Positions 8,592-18,433 of a stretch of DNA of 64,000 nucleotides are shown here, one piece after another. The stretch is taken from positions 1-64,000 of the forward strand of contig JAFGUF010000042.1 in NCBI GenBank assembly GCA_016938675.1. The letters run 5' to 3'. How positions within the stretch are numbered: position 1 is the first letter of the stretch; the number at the start of each line of letters is the position of its first letter. A program made the translations under genes and the position numbers. The notes under the pieces were generated by a model. It had not been told where the DNA came from, searched no databases, and worked only from the letters and a program-made list of their open reading frames with translations. The DNA is from Clostridia bacterium. Lineage in GTDB: Bacteria > Bacillota > Clostridia > Christensenellales > UMGS416.

Positions 8592-9391
8592 TGGAAAAAA
8601 TAATTATTAAAAAAGAACGAAATTATTTAAAGATGAGCCTTAAAGCGCTATATTACATTGTAGTATTTTCGCTGATTATATGGGGATTTAAAGGCATCGA
8701 ATACAAAGGCATTATGAAGACGGCATCCAGCTCTATCAACGCGCTGCTGGACGGATTTATACATCCTGATTTGACATACGCAAAGGACCTGACAATTGAC
8801 GGGCTTCCTTATGCAGTTCTGGAGACCATAGCAATAGCCATAAGCGGAACATTCGTGTCGGCCATATTGGCAATTCCTTTCGCGCTACTTGCCAGCCAGA
8901 ACATAGTAGGAGTAAAGGTAGCGAGGGTAGGCAAGGTCATCGTAACGCTTATCAGAAGCTTTCCGGAGCTGATACTTGCCCTGATGTTCATATCAGTAGT
9001 CGGCCCGGGTGCCCCCGCGGGAATACTCGCACTGGGAATCCACTCCATCGGCATGCTGGGAAAGCTCTTCTCAGAGGCCATCGAGAGCATGGATATGGGC
9101 GTAAAAGAGGCGCTGGAATCCTGCGGCGGAAACTATTTCGAGGTGCTCTTCCGCGCAGTATTGCCTCAGGTATCTCCGGAGCTTTTAAGCTATACGCTTT
9201 ACCGCTTTGAGATCAATATGCGTGCTGCATCGACACTTGGTTTAGTTGGCGCTGGCGGCATAGGAGCTCCGCTTATCTTCGCGATAAGAAACAGAGCGTG
9301 GTCAAGAGCGGGCATTATAATTATTGTGCTGATAGTAACAGTTACAATAATTGACCAAATTTCAGGCAGAATAAGGAAAAGGCTTGTTTAA
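8591..9391 (+). CDS. phnE: Phosphonate-type ABC transporter permease (second PhnE)
   Basis: A 266-residue paralogue of the preceding permease. The EAA loop is EALESCGGN with AVLPQVSPELL, followed by RAASTLGLVGAGGIG. The membrane topology is similar (about six segments), but the N-terminal third differs, consistent with a heterodimeric transporter. The start codon uses the last A of the previous TAA (TAATG), and its own stop similarly overlaps the surE start. The tight coupling implies stoichiometric synthesis. Confidence 0.92.
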   Translation: MEKIIIKKERNYLKMSLKALYYIVVFSLIIWGFKGIEYKGIMKTASSSINALLDGFIHPDLTYAKDLTIDGLPYAVLETIAIAISGTFVSAILAIPFALLASQNIVGVKVARVGKVIVTLIRSFPELILALMFISVVGPGAPAGILALGIHSIGMLGKLFSEAIESMDMGVKEALESCGGNYFEVLFRAVLPQVSPELLSYTLYRFEINMRAASTLGLVGAGGIGAPLIFAIRNRAWSRAGIIIIVLIVTVTIIDQISGRIRKRLV

Positions 9392-10122
9392 TGAATATAT
9401 TAGTAGTTAATGATGATGGATATAAGGCGGAAGGCATAAAGATACTCGTTGAAAGCCTTAAAGGATACGGCAAACTATTTGTGATGGCACCTGAAACCCA
9501 GCAGAGCGGCGCAAGCCACTGCATAACATTGCATACATATGTAAAGATACATGAGCGCAGCAACTTCGGCGATGATGTGAGGGCGTGGTCCATTGAGGGC
9601 ACTCCTGCAGACTGCGTGATATATGCGCTTAAATATCTGAAGCTGGATGTGGATATGGTTGTTTCAGGAATCAATGACGGGCCGAACCTAGGCACGGATA
9701 CTATATATTCAGGCACTCTTGCAGGCGCCACTGAGGCCATAGTACACAACATTCCGGCAATAGCTTTCTCTACGGATTTCGGCGGATTTGAAACTGCACG
9801 AAAAGAAACAGGCAATGTGCTAAAGGAGATTTTTGAAAAGAAACTCTATAGCAGCGAGTATGTGCTAAATGTTAATTTCCCCATGAAAAAGTTCGAAGAC
9901 GTGAAGGGAATTAAAGTCACTGAACAGGGAGTCAGGCTCTTCATGCATGATTTCGAGGAGAAGGACGGCGAAATATGGGCCAGAGGCTGGTGGGACGACG
10001 CAACCAATGAGCCCCACACGGACGTATATGCCTACGAGAGCGGCTATATATCTCTTTGCCCCATGGGAATAAGCAGGGCGCACAGAGAGGGAATAAAGCG
10101 CATTAAGAAAGCACTGAAGTAA
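9391..10122 (+). CDS. surE: 5'/3'-nucleotidase SurE
   Basis: A 243-residue SurE-family phosphatase that dephosphorylates nucleoside monophosphates and related phosphate monoesters with a divalent metal. The N-terminal metal site NDDG (about 7-10), APETQQSGASHCIT, EGTPADC and SGINDGPNLG are all intact, as is the following SGTLAGATEA. The start codon overlaps the stop of the second phnE. Placing a phosphomonoesterase in the importer operon suggests the imported compound may be a phosphate ester that SurE acts on; this is inference from context. Confidence 0.93.
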   Translation: MNILVVNDDGYKAEGIKILVESLKGYGKLFVMAPETQQSGASHCITLHTYVKIHERSNFGDDVRAWSIEGTPADCVIYALKYLKLDVDMVVSGINDGPNLGTDTIYSGTLAGATEAIVHNIPAIAFSTDFGGFETARKETGNVLKEIFEKKLYSSEYVLNVNFPMKKFEDVKGIKVTEQGVRLFMHDFEEKDGEIWARGWWDDATNEPHTDVYAYESGYISLCPMGISRAHREGIKRIKKALK

Positions 10123-10147
10123 TATCTTAATATTAAATAATAAGAAT

Positions 10148-10690
10148 ATGATTGAAATCACTGAATATAATCCAAAATGGGCTGATGATTTCAGCAGACT
10201 GAAAGCAATATATCTAAAGACAATACAATCCACGCATATTAAAGTAGAACACATAGGCTCGACTTCAATAAAGGATTTGTGTGCAAAGCCTGTAATTGAT
10301 GTTGTAATAATATACTATAATCAAGGTGATTTGCCATTGATAATAAATAATCTGCTGGATATAGGCTATGAGCATAGAGGAGATCGTAGAATAACAGGCA
10401 GAGAAGCATTCAGGTACAGAGGTACCTGTTTGCTTCCCGCACATAACCTGTATGTATGCCTAGATGGAATAACAGCTCTTGAGAACCAGATAAAATACAG
10501 AGATTATTTAATCAACCACCCGGATGATAAAAAGGCATATGGCGAACTTAAAAAAGCACTTGCAGAAAAATATAGCTACAGCAGAGATAAATACTGTGCA
10601 GCTAAAACCGAATTTATAATTGATAAATTAAGAAAATGCGGCCTGAGTGAAGAAAAGCTCAATGACATAATTGAAATGAACAGAATATAA
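10148..10690 (+). CDS. GrpB family protein
   Basis: A 180-residue protein of the GrpB / UPF0157 family, which shares the nucleotidyltransferase-like fold. The family start EYNPKWADDFSRLK, then VEHIGSTSI, KPVIDVVI, and HNLYVC and RDYLINHPDD further on are clear. Biochemical function is unknown. It follows surE by 25 bp and may be the last gene of the phn operon, but its ribosome binding site is poor (only AATAAGAAT before the ATG), so expression may be low. Confidence 0.85.
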   Translation: MIEITEYNPKWADDFSRLKAIYLKTIQSTHIKVEHIGSTSIKDLCAKPVIDVVIIYYNQGDLPLIINNLLDIGYEHRGDRRITGREAFRYRGTCLLPAHNLYVCLDGITALENQIKYRDYLINHPDDKKAYGELKKALAEKYSYSRDKYCAAKTEFIIDKLRKCGLSEEKLNDIIEMNRI

Positions 10691-10825
10691 ATTGAAGCCG
10701 TGGATTGGTTAATATTGCAAATTTTTTCTATCTGCATTAGGATATGATTTGATGCTTTTCGCATGATTAACCAAACGCATAATTACAATTCAATAAAAAG
10801 CAAAACACAATATCCGTGCCTCATA

Positions 10826-10854
10826 TTTACATTTTATCTATTTTATAGTATTAT
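10826..10854 (+). promoter_or_regulatory. Promoter of the tandem membrane-protein genes
   Basis: TTTACA (10826-10831), 17-bp spacer, TATTAT (10849-10854), 37 bp upstream of the start at 10891. Confidence 0.65.
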
Positions 10855-10890
10855 ATATTTTAATTGAAATAAATTAAATGAAGGTGAAAC

Positions 10891-11490
10891 ATGGAATTTG
10901 AACTTTTTAAAGGTAGAGACCCCAAAAGCAACCGTATAGTATGGGGGCTGTTTATAGTACCGTATACTGCGCTTACGCTTTATGTATTTTTTGCAGAATT
11001 CGGCGGGAAGTTTTCTGCAGTATTTGCCGATAATGCATTTATGGCAGTGCTTGCAATAGCCTTTCCGATTGCGATGACTATACTGGCCTTTTGGGACAGA
11101 CGATACAGCTTGGGCAAATTTATTGTAGAGGATGAAGGCATTACTTTTAGTACAGAGCATGTTAATCACTTTATGAAGTGGGAGAATTTAAGCCACGTAG
11201 TAATCAGGAAAAATGTAATACACTTCTATTCCAATTTAGTTGTACAGCGTGTGCGGCAAAATATCACCACATATCCACTTACCTACACACCAAAAATATT
11301 TATGGGGAATGACGGAAAGCTGAAAATAGAAAAAGAGCTTCTGACTTTGCTTTCACCCAAAAGCACCAGTCCGTATTATATGTATGTAAAGTGCAGCGAC
11401 GAAATCTTGGATGAAATAAAGAAGCATTTCAAAAAAGACATTACGAACGAGTACTCATTGTACATGAAGGGGGCGGCAAAATGGCTGTAA
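10891..11490 (+). CDS. Membrane protein of unknown function, PH-like C-terminal part
   Basis: A 199-residue protein that I do not recognise by name. It has two membrane segments (about 18-37 and 48-68) in a hairpin, then a soluble beta-rich part: FIVEDEGITFSTEHVNHFMKWENLSHVVIRKNVIHFYSN. A strand pattern with a W-containing turn before a long antiparallel sheet is typical of YcxB-like and bacterial PH-like domains, so it may be a distant member. RBS is GAAGGTGA. It overlaps the next gene by 10 bp; that gene has the same layout, so the two are probably diverged duplicates working together. Confidence 0.65.
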   Translation: MEFELFKGRDPKSNRIVWGLFIVPYTALTLYVFFAEFGGKFSAVFADNAFMAVLAIAFPIAMTILAFWDRRYSLGKFIVEDEGITFSTEHVNHFMKWENLSHVVIRKNVIHFYSNLVVQRVRQNITTYPLTYTPKIFMGNDGKLKIEKELLTLLSPKSTSPYYMYVKCSDEILDEIKKHFKKDITNEYSLYMKGAAKWL

Positions 11491-12050
11491 AGGCAACAAG
11501 CGATAAAGTATTTAAAAAGCGAAAGAGCCTGCGTATAATTGCAATCGTCTTATTTGCTTTGGCAATTGGATTTGCCTTTTTAATCCCCGGAGCAATGGAA
11601 GGCAGCAAGGTAGTAAAGGAAGGACAGTTTTGGCTGGGATTTTTCGGCGTGTTTATTTTCATTCTGGCTCCGCTTATCCCCTGGTCGTGGCGCACGGTTT
11701 ACACAAGATATGCAAAAACCGTAGGCTGCAGCCTAGAGTACACCTACGATGAAAATGGAATATATCTGCAGGACAGCGCAGAGGATAAAGACATAGAAAA
11801 AAACTATAAATGGCAGGATATCAAATACGTTCAATTGCAAAGATTTGTACTAAACCAAAATAAGGGCACGTTTTTGACGGCACTTTTGTTTGTTATTGAT
11901 GAAGACACATTTCATGCGGCATTGAAGCTGCGCAAAATGAAGCCTGAATATGAGCAGAGGAGTATGGAATTAAACGGCGGATTTTTTATAATTGCAGATG
12001 CTGCTCAGATATACAACATGGCTGATTTATGGGGTGGACAAGTAAGATAA
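11481..12050 (+). CDS. Membrane protein of unknown function, companion of 10891 gene
   Basis: A 189-residue protein with a basic N-terminus, two membrane segments (about 19-37 and 50-68) and a soluble beta-rich domain containing LEYTYDENGIYLQDSAED and YKWQDIKYVQL. That pattern mirrors the upstream protein (EDEGITFS, MKWENLSHVV), so they look like ancient paralogues. Its start lies inside the 3' end of the upstream gene, with a purine-rich GGGGGCGGCAAA just before the ATG. Function is unknown; a YcxB/PH-like membrane-associated regulator is one possibility. Confidence 0.65.
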   Translation: MAVKATSDKVFKKRKSLRIIAIVLFALAIGFAFLIPGAMEGSKVVKEGQFWLGFFGVFIFILAPLIPWSWRTVYTRYAKTVGCSLEYTYDENGIYLQDSAEDKDIEKNYKWQDIKYVQLQRFVLNQNKGTFLTALLFVIDEDTFHAALKLRKMKPEYEQRSMELNGGFFIIADAAQIYNMADLWGGQVR

Positions 12051-12143
12051 ATGTATATAAGAGATTTGTTCACAAAATATTATGTTTATTTGAAAAATCT
12101 GATCTCATCCCGGCAACTTGGACGGGAGAAGAAAAATAATTAA
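12051..12143 (+). CDS. Possible 30-residue small protein
   Basis: An ATG immediately follows the TAA stop of the previous gene (TAAATG) and opens a 30-codon frame (MYIRDLFTKYYVYL... ending REKKNN). The peptide is basic and amphipathic. There is no clear ribosome binding site, so expression would depend on termination-reinitiation. It may be chance. Confidence 0.2.
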   Translation: MYIRDLFTKYYVYLKNLISSRQLGREKKNN

Positions 12144-12151
12144 CAAATAAA

Positions 12152-12186
12152 AAGCTATGGATTTTCACCCATAGCTTAATTTTTTA
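12152..12186. terminator. Bidirectional terminator between convergent units
   Basis: AAGCTATGG (12152-12160) and CCATAGCTT (12169-12177) form a 9-bp stem followed by AATTTTTTA on the plus strand. On the minus strand it is followed by TTTATTTGTT. It can end both the plus-strand membrane-protein operon and the minus-strand ilv/leu operon; the ilvB stop codon lies just outside its right side. Confidence 0.8.
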
Positions 12187-13836
12187 ATTTCTGTCCATTA
12201 TAATTTTATTCAATGCTTTTCCCGGCGGAACTATGGGAAGAACCATTGCATCAGTATCAATAATGCATTGAATGAGTGCCGGCTTATCTTGAGCAAGTGC
12301 TTCATTTAATGCGATTTTATATTCTTCAACGGTAGTTACTTTTCGTGTGAAGTATCCGTAGCATTCTGCAATGCCTGTGAAGTTGAGCGGGGGCAGATCC
12401 GTTACTGACCATCTGCCGGCGTAGAAAAGCGTCTGCCATTGGCGCACCATTCCGAGGGTGTTATTATCAAAGAGCACGCTGATTATCGGCAGATTGTATC
12501 TGACGGCAGTCGCCATTTCATTCATATTCATGCGGAAGCTTCCGTCGCCTGTCACATGGATGACTCTGCCTTTGTCATTAAGGCCAACCTGTGCGCCTAT
12601 TGCCGCGCCCATTCCGTATCCCATTGTGCCAAGGCCGCCGGATGTTAGGAATTTATTATGCTTTTTGAAATGGTAATACTGGGCTGTCCATATCTGATGC
12701 TGCCCGACATCCGTAACTATGGCTGTGCTTTCGCCCATTATTGCCGCAGTTGCTTCAAGTATCTCCTTTGGCATATGCGTGGCAGAGAGCTGCTCAATAT
12801 CCTCGGCCTTCCATTTGTTGATCTCTGCTATCCATTCATGGTGGTCTTTTTCGGGCACTGCTTTATTGAGCTCTGATAATATCTCCTTTATGTCACCCAT
12901 TGCGTGGTATGTAGTGGCGATATTTTTGTTTATTTCAGCTGGGTCAATATCTATCTGAATGATTTTCGCATGCTTTGCAAACTCCTTCGGGTCGCCCGTA
13001 ACACGGTCTGAAAACCTTGCGCCGCATACAATTAAGAGGTCACAGTTGGTGAAGGCCATGTTGCTGGCCTTTGAGCCGTGCATGCCAACCATTCCGGTTG
13101 AGAGCTCATCGTCGCTGGGGTATGAGCTTTTGCCCATCAGCGACTGGGCTACAGGTGCACCAATCTTTTTTGCAAAGGTAAACAGCTCGTCCTCCGCGCC
13201 TGATAATACAACGCCTCCGCCTGAAAAAATCATTGGCTTTTTGGCCTCGTTAATAGTTGTAATGATTTCATCCAGCGGCAGATGTGTTTTGCCGTTTACC
13301 ACTCTGGATTTTCCTTCGCCTTTGTATTTGGCTTCCTTAATGAACGCGTCCTTGGTGATGTCAATTAAAACGGGGCCGGGGCGTCCTGATTTTGCAAACT
13401 CAAACGCCTCCTGAAAAACATCCTCTATATCGTTTACGTCGGTTATCCTATAGTTGTGCTTGGTTACAGCCATAGTCATGCCGACAATGTCCACTTCCTG
13501 AAAGCTGTCCTTGCCGAGGAGCACATTGGGTACATTCCCGGTGATTGCCACTATCGGCACAGAGTCCATATAGGCTGTTGCAATGCCTGTAATCAGGTTA
13601 GTTGCGCCCGGGCCTGATGTCGCCACGACTACGCCAACTTTGCCGGTTGTACGGGCATATCCGTCAGCTGCATGGCAGCCGCCCTGCTCATGGGCAGGAA
13701 CAATAGTTTTTATGGCTCTTTCATCGTAGAGCGCGTCAAAAAGAGGTATTACCGCGCCTCCCGGATAGCCGAAGATCGTATCGACTTTCTGCTTTTTCAG
13801 GCATTCAACTACAATTTTTGATCCTGTCATTTTCAT
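12184..13836 (-). CDS. ilvB: Acetolactate synthase large (catalytic) subunit
   Basis: A 550-residue ThDP enzyme. It condenses two pyruvates to acetolactate, or pyruvate with 2-oxobutyrate to acetohydroxybutyrate. The N-terminal domain carries GYPGGAVIPLFDAL and the catalytic Glu in PAHEQGGCHAADGYAR. The middle FAD-type domain contains SGGGVVLSG. The ThDP-Mg motif is GDGSFRMNMNEMATA with the distal Asn in LFDNNTLG. Length and motifs are normal for the amino-acid biosynthetic type. It is the last gene of the T-box-controlled operon; its regulatory partner IlvN is the first. Confidence 0.96.
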   Translation of the reverse strand: MKMTGSKIVVECLKKQKVDTIFGYPGGAVIPLFDALYDERAIKTIVPAHEQGGCHAADGYARTTGKVGVVVATSGPGATNLITGIATAYMDSVPIVAITGNVPNVLLGKDSFQEVDIVGMTMAVTKHNYRITDVNDIEDVFQEAFEFAKSGRPGPVLIDITKDAFIKEAKYKGEGKSRVVNGKTHLPLDEIITTINEAKKPMIFSGGGVVLSGAEDELFTFAKKIGAPVAQSLMGKSSYPSDDELSTGMVGMHGSKASNMAFTNCDLLIVCGARFSDRVTGDPKEFAKHAKIIQIDIDPAEINKNIATTYHAMGDIKEILSELNKAVPEKDHHEWIAEINKWKAEDIEQLSATHMPKEILEATAAIMGESTAIVTDVGQHQIWTAQYYHFKKHNKFLTSGGLGTMGYGMGAAIGAQVGLNDKGRVIHVTGDGSFRMNMNEMATAVRYNLPIISVLFDNNTLGMVRQWQTLFYAGRWSVTDLPPLNFTGIAECYGYFTRKVTTVEEYKIALNEALAQDKPALIQCIIDTDAMVLPIVPPGKALNKIIMDRN

Positions 13837-13858
13837 AAAAATATTTCCCCTTTGCTGC

Positions 13859-15523
13859 CTAGTAGTTTATGATCGCGCCTTTATCTGCGGAGGATACAAT
13901 CTTTGCATAGCGCTTAAGCCAGCCTGTAAGCACCTTATCCTCCTTAGGTACAAACTCATTCCTTCTTTTCTCTATTTCTTTATCGTCCACTTTAAGGTTG
14001 ATTTTTCTCTCAGGTATGTCTATTTCAATGATGTCGCCTTCTTTAACCAGTGCAATCAATCCGCCTGATTTAGCTTCCGGTGAAATATGCCCGATTGAAG
14101 CGCCTCTTGTAGCTCCTGAAAAGCGCCCGTCTGTTATCAGCGCTACATCTTTATCAAGCCCCATTCCAGCAACAGCCGAAGTAGGGGAGAGCATCTCTCT
14201 CATTCCCGGGCCGCCAGCAGGGCCTTCATAGCGGATAACGACGACATCGCCTTTTACGATTTTACCGCTGGTTATTGCCGCGATGCTTTCCTCCTCGCTG
14301 TCGAACACTCTTGCAGGGCCGCTGTGCTTCATCATTTCCGGTGCTACAGCAGACTGCTTGACCACGCAGCCGTTTGGCGCGATATTGCCCCTTAAGACGG
14401 CTATACCGCCCTGATTGGAGTAGGCATTGTCTACTGTACGTATTACATTGTCGTTTGATACCCTTGCATTCTTCACGTATTCGCCGAGAGGCTTGAGGGC
14501 AACTGTCATAACGTCACCGTTAAGATAGCCGTTTTCATTCAATCTGTTCAGAAGCGCCTGTATTCCGCCTGCGTAATACAAATCGGATATATGCATTTTG
14601 CTTGCAGGGGCCAGCTTGCACAAGTTCGGTGTCTTTCTGCTGATTTCATCCACTGTGTCCAGGCTCAATGCTATTTCGCATTCGTTGGCTATTGCAGGCA
14701 GGTGCAGTATGGAGTTTGTGGAGCACCCTAGCGCCATGTCCGAAGTCAGAGCGTTCTGGAATGATTTCCCCGTCATGATATCCCTTGGCTTTACCTGAGC
14801 TTCGAATATCTTCATCAGCTGCATGCCGCTTTCCTTTGCAAACCTGATGCGCTTTGCATCCACTGCAGGTATAGTGCCGTTGCCGGACATTGCCATACCC
14901 AAAACTTCAGTTAAGCAGTTCATGGAGTTTGCTGTAAACATCCCAGAGCACGAGCCGCATCCGGGGCAGGCTGAGTTTTCCATGTCACATACGTATTCTT
15001 CATCGGCATTGCCGGAGGCATATGCCCCAACTGCCTCGAAGACGTCATTGAGGTTTCTTTCCACTCCCTTGCTGTCTCTTCCGGGCAGCATAGGGCCGCC
15101 CGAGCAAAGAATAGCAGGGCGGTTTATTCTGGCGGCAGCCATCAGCATGCCAGGCACTATTTTATCGCAGTTTGGAATCAATGCGATTGCGTCAAATCCG
15201 TGCGCCATAACCATGGTTTCTACAGTATCTGCAACCAGCTCTCTTGATGCCAGTGAATAATGCATTCCTGCGTGTCCCATTGCTATGCCGTCGCACACGC
15301 CAATTGTATTCATAAGCACAGGAGTTCCGCCGGCCATTCGTACGCCGTCTGCTACGGCCTTTGCAATTTTATCCAGATGGATATGCCCCGGTACAATTTC
15401 ACTGCCTGCGTGAATGATGCCGATAAGCGGGCGCTCAAGCTCCGCGTCTGTATATCCCATTGCTTTAAATAATGACCTGTGTGGTGCTTTATCAATTCCT
15501 TTTTTTACGCTGTCACTAATCAT
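13859..15523 (-). CDS. ilvD: Dihydroxy-acid dehydratase
   Basis: A 554-residue Fe-S dehydratase that forms the 2-oxo acids of valine and isoleucine. Cluster cysteines lie in [12 protein letters not shown] (about 115-126) and [18 protein letters not shown] (about 185-202). The C-terminal domain has [22 protein letters not shown] is GGAG before the ATG. It lies 22 bp upstream of ilvB. No ketol-acid reductoisomerase (ilvC) is in this operon, so that step must be encoded elsewhere. Confidence 0.96.
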   Translation of the reverse strand: MISDSVKKGIDKAPHRSLFKAMGYTDAELERPLIGIIHAGSEIVPGHIHLDKIAKAVADGVRMAGGTPVLMNTIGVCDGIAMGHAGMHYSLASRELVADTVETMVMAHGFDAIALIPNCDKIVPGMLMAAARINRPAILCSGGPMLPGRDSKGVERNLNDVFEAVGAYASGNADEEYVCDMENSACPGCGSCSGMFTANSMNCLTEVLGMAMSGNGTIPAVDAKRIRFAKESGMQLMKIFEAQVKPRDIMTGKSFQNALTSDMALGCSTNSILHLPAIANECEIALSLDTVDEISRKTPNLCKLAPASKMHISDLYYAGGIQALLNRLNENGYLNGDVMTVALKPLGEYVKNARVSNDNVIRTVDNAYSNQGGIAVLRGNIAPNGCVVKQSAVAPEMMKHSGPARVFDSEEESIAAITSGKIVKGDVVVIRYEGPAGGPGMREMLSPTSAVAGMGLDKDVALITDGRFSGATRGASIGHISPEAKSGGLIALVKEGDIIEIDIPERKINLKVDDKEIEKRRNEFVPKEDKVLTGWLKRYAKIVSSADKGAIINY

Positions 15524-15605
15524 TTTTTTCTCCGTTTCATCTGGCCTGGCCAGCTGTGTATGCTTTCTAACAATTGATTTGCTTTGCTAGAATGTTATTG
15601 TTATT

Positions 15606-16667
15606 CTATAGATTTTCTATGATGCGCTGTGTCATCTCATCTGTTGACAATACTTTTTCGCCTTCAACTGCAATGTCTGCGGTTCTTGCGCCCTGCGCAA
15701 TAGCCTTTGCTACAGCATTTTCTATCATGTCCGCTTCTTCCATTAGGTCGAGTGAGTAGCGGAACATCATTGCAACCGACATTATCGTGGCTATCGGGTT
15801 AGCTATGCCTTTGCCTGCAATGTCCGGCGCGGAGCCGTGCACCGGCTCATATAGGCCGAATGAACCCTCAGCCAGGCTTGCAGACGGCAGCATGCCGATA
15901 GATCCTGTTATCATTGCGGCTTCATCTGAGAGGATGTCGCCGAACATATTACCAGTTACGATTACGTCGAATTGCCCCGGATTCCTGACAAGCTGCATGG
16001 CCGCGTTATCCACGTACATATTGCTCTGCTTGACCTCAGGATAGTCTTTGGCGACTTCCTCAACGAACTTGCGCCATACTCTTGATGACTCCAAAACGTT
16101 TGCTTTGTCCACGCTTACTACATTCTTATTGCGCTTCATAGCGACCTCAAAGGCAACCTTGGCAATTCTTTTTATTTCATAGTCTGAGTATTTCAGCGTA
16201 TCATAGCCGGATGTTTCATCCCTGCCTTTATCGCCGAAGTATATTCCGCCTGTCAGCTCACGCACAACCAGCACGTCAAGACCGTTTTCTATGAGGCGCG
16301 GCTTCAATGGACATGCATCAGCTAATTCCTTGAAAAGCTGTGCAGGGCGAAGATTGGCAAAAAGTCCAAGCTCTGCTCTTATTCTTAGTAGTCCTGTTTC
16401 CGGGCGAAGATGGCTGGGAAAGGTGTCCCATTTCTCGCCGCCAACTGCGCCAAGGAGAACTGAATCAGATGCCTTGCATCCGTCAATAGTTTCCTGCGGC
16501 ATCGGGTCGTTGACGGCGTCTATTGCGCATCCGCCTGCCAGATAATTTTTAAACTCAAAGGCAAAGCCTCTTTTTTGCGCGATATGATTCATAACGGCAA
16601 TTGCTCCTGCCACTACCTCAGGGCCTATTCCGTCGCCGCCTAAGACGGCTATATTGTATGTTTTCAT
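15606..16667 (-). CDS. leuB: 3-isopropylmalate / 3-methylmalate dehydrogenase
   Basis: A 353-residue beta-decarboxylating dehydrogenase. It has [13 protein letters not shown] at the N-terminus, the [14 protein letters not shown] stretch, the metal-binding DAAMQL...[23 protein letters not shown] region and the NAD loop [18 protein letters not shown]. In leucine synthesis it oxidises 3-isopropylmalate; in the citramalate route it oxidises 3-methylmalate to 2-oxobutyrate. With cimA in the operon and no leuA here, the citramalate role is likely, possibly alongside leucine synthesis. An 80-bp gap separates it from ilvD. Confidence 0.94.
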   Translation of the reverse strand: MKTYNIAVLGGDGIGPEVVAGAIAVMNHIAQKRGFAFEFKNYLAGGCAIDAVNDPMPQETIDGCKASDSVLLGAVGGEKWDTFPSHLRPETGLLRIRAELGLFANLRPAQLFKELADACPLKPRLIENGLDVLVVRELTGGIYFGDKGRDETSGYDTLKYSDYEIKRIAKVAFEVAMKRNKNVVSVDKANVLESSRVWRKFVEEVAKDYPEVKQSNMYVDNAAMQLVRNPGQFDVIVTGNMFGDILSDEAAMITGSIGMLPSASLAEGSFGLYEPVHGSAPDIAGKGIANPIATIMSVAMMFRYSLDLMEEADMIENAVAKAIAQGARTADIAVEGEKVLSTDEMTQRIIENL

Positions 16668-16671
16668 TTAA

Positions 16672-17157
16672 TCAGCCCTTTCTTATTGAGTTTATCAGGC
16701 CGCCGGAATTAATGATATTTACCAGAAATTCTGGGAAAGGCTGTGTTGTGTACTCTTTGTTTTTTGTCTTGTTTGTGATTATTCCGTTATCGGTGTCTAC
16801 CACTATTATATCGCCTTTTTCGGCGTCGTTTACTGCCTCATCACATTCCAATATGGGAAGGCCGATGTTGATAGCATTGCGGAAGAATATCCTAGCGAAA
16901 CTTTTGGCTATTACGCAGCTGACGCCGCTTCCCTTTATGGCAAGGGGCGCATGCTCTCTGGATGAGCCGCAGCCGAAGTTGATGCCGCCGACTATGATAT
17001 CGCCTTCTTTAACCTCTTTCGCGAATGCTTTGTCTATATCGCTCATGCAGTTTTTGGCCAGTTCCTTGGGGTCAGCCGTTGTCAGGTACTGAGCAGGGAT
17101 AATAACATCTGTATCTATATGGTCTCCGTATTTGAAAACTTTACCTTCTAATTTCAT
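16672..17157 (-). CDS. leuD: 3-isopropylmalate / citramalate dehydratase small subunit
   Basis: A 161-residue swivel-domain subunit of the short LeuD type found in anaerobes and archaea. Motifs are [15 protein letters not shown] near the N-terminus and the substrate loop [20 protein letters not shown], followed by [18 protein letters not shown]. It pairs with LeuC. RBS is AGGAG. It is 4 bp upstream of leuB and 14 bp downstream of leuC. Confidence 0.95.
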   Translation of the reverse strand: MKLEGKVFKYGDHIDTDVIIPAQYLTTADPKELAKNCMSDIDKAFAKEVKEGDIIVGGINFGCGSSREHAPLAIKGSGVSCVIAKSFARIFFRNAINIGLPILECDEAVNDAEKGDIIVVDTDNGIITNKTKNKEYTTQPFPEFLVNIINSGGLINSIRKG

Positions 17158-17171
17158 TTTGCGTTTCTCCT

Positions 17172-18431
17172 TTACACTTTATCAGGTGTTGTGATATATC
17201 CGGCTATTGCGCTGGCCGCTGCTACCGCTGGGCTTGCAAGGTATACCTTTGAGTCCACGTGACCCATGCGTCCTACGAAATTGCGATTGGTAGTGGATAC
17301 TGCCACTTCGCCTGCCGCCAGCACGCCCATGTGCCCTCCGAGGCATGGCCCGCATGTAGGAGCCGATACTACGCATCCCGCTTCAATCATATCCTTGAAG
17401 TAACCCTTCTCCATGGCTTCAAGATATATTTTCTGTGTGCCGGGGAAGATGATTGTCCTTACGCCTTTTTTCACCTTTTTACCGCGAAGGATGTCCGCCG
17501 CCGCTTTAAGGTCAGATATTCTTCCGTTGGTGCAGGAGCCTATTACCACCTGGTCGACCATCACCTTTTCCATTTTGTCAACAGCTTCTGTGTTTTCAGG
17601 AAGATGAGGCTTTGCAACTGTTAATGGCACTTCCGCCAGATTGATGTTGATCACCTGGTCGTACTCAGCATCGTCATCGGCTGCAAATACCTTTGGTTCT
17701 CTTTCTGAATGGTCTTTTATATATTCCAGAGTTTTATCATCCACCGGGAAAATGCCGTTTTTGGCTCCGGCCTCTATTGCCATGTTGGCTATTGTGAACC
17801 TGTCATCCATGGTCAGGTTTGCTACGCCTTCGCCTGAGAATTCCATGGATTTATAAAGCGCGCCGTCCACGCCTATCATGCCGATGATATGGAGGATTAG
17901 GTCCTTACCGGATACGTACTTGCTGAATTTACCCGTTAAGTTAAACTGGATAGCAGAGGGCACCTTGAACCAGCATTTGCCCGTTGCCATGCCTGCTGCC
18001 ATGTCTGTTGAGCCTATTCCTGTGGAGAACGCTCCCAATGCTCCGTATGTACATGTGTGAGAGTCTGCTCCGATTACTACGTCTCCTGCCACAACCAGCC
18101 CTTTTTCAGGCAGAAGCGCGTGCTCTATGCCGACTTCGCCTATTTCAAAGTAATTCTCGACTTCTTTGCCGTGGGCAAAGTCTCTGATTAGTTTGCACTG
18201 CTGGGCGCTGTCGATATCTCTGTTCGGAGTGAAGTGGTCTGGCACAATTGCGACCTTCGATTTATCAAAAACCCCTGATAAATTCATTTTTTCAAATTCC
18301 TTTATTGCTACAGGAGTAGTGATGTCATTGCCAAGTACCAAATCAAGACTGCAGTTGATAAATTGCCCTGCGGTTACGCTTTTTTGTCCGCTTCCGTTGG
18401 CCAGGATTTTCTGGGTCATAGTCATTCCCAT
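17172..18431 (-). CDS. leuC: 3-isopropylmalate / citramalate dehydratase large subunit
   Basis: A roughly 419-residue aconitase-family subunit. The [4Fe-4S] cysteines lie in [12 protein letters not shown] (about 298-310) and the CxxC of [13 protein letters not shown]; the nearby [23 protein letters not shown] is also conserved. With LeuD it isomerises 2-isopropylmalate or citramalate. An in-frame TTG at 18437 overlaps the cimA stop and could be the start; I prefer the ATG at 18431 because GAGG lies 10 bp upstream and [10 protein letters not shown] aligns with family starts. Either choice keeps it coupled to cimA. Confidence 0.94.
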   Translation of the reverse strand: MGMTMTQKILANGSGQKSVTAGQFINCSLDLVLGNDITTPVAIKEFEKMNLSGVFDKSKVAIVPDHFTPNRDIDSAQQCKLIRDFAHGKEVENYFEIGEVGIEHALLPEKGLVVAGDVVIGADSHTCTYGALGAFSTGIGSTDMAAGMATGKCWFKVPSAIQFNLTGKFSKYVSGKDLILHIIGMIGVDGALYKSMEFSGEGVANLTMDDRFTIANMAIEAGAKNGIFPVDDKTLEYIKDHSEREPKVFAADDDAEYDQVININLAEVPLTVAKPHLPENTEAVDKMEKVMVDQVVIGSCTNGRISDLKAAADILRGKKVKKGVRTIIFPGTQKIYLEAMEKGYFKDMIEAGCVVSAPTCGPCLGGHMGVLAAGEVAVSTTNRNFVGRMGHVDSKVYLASPAVAAASAIAGYITTPDKV

Positions 18432-18433
18432 AA

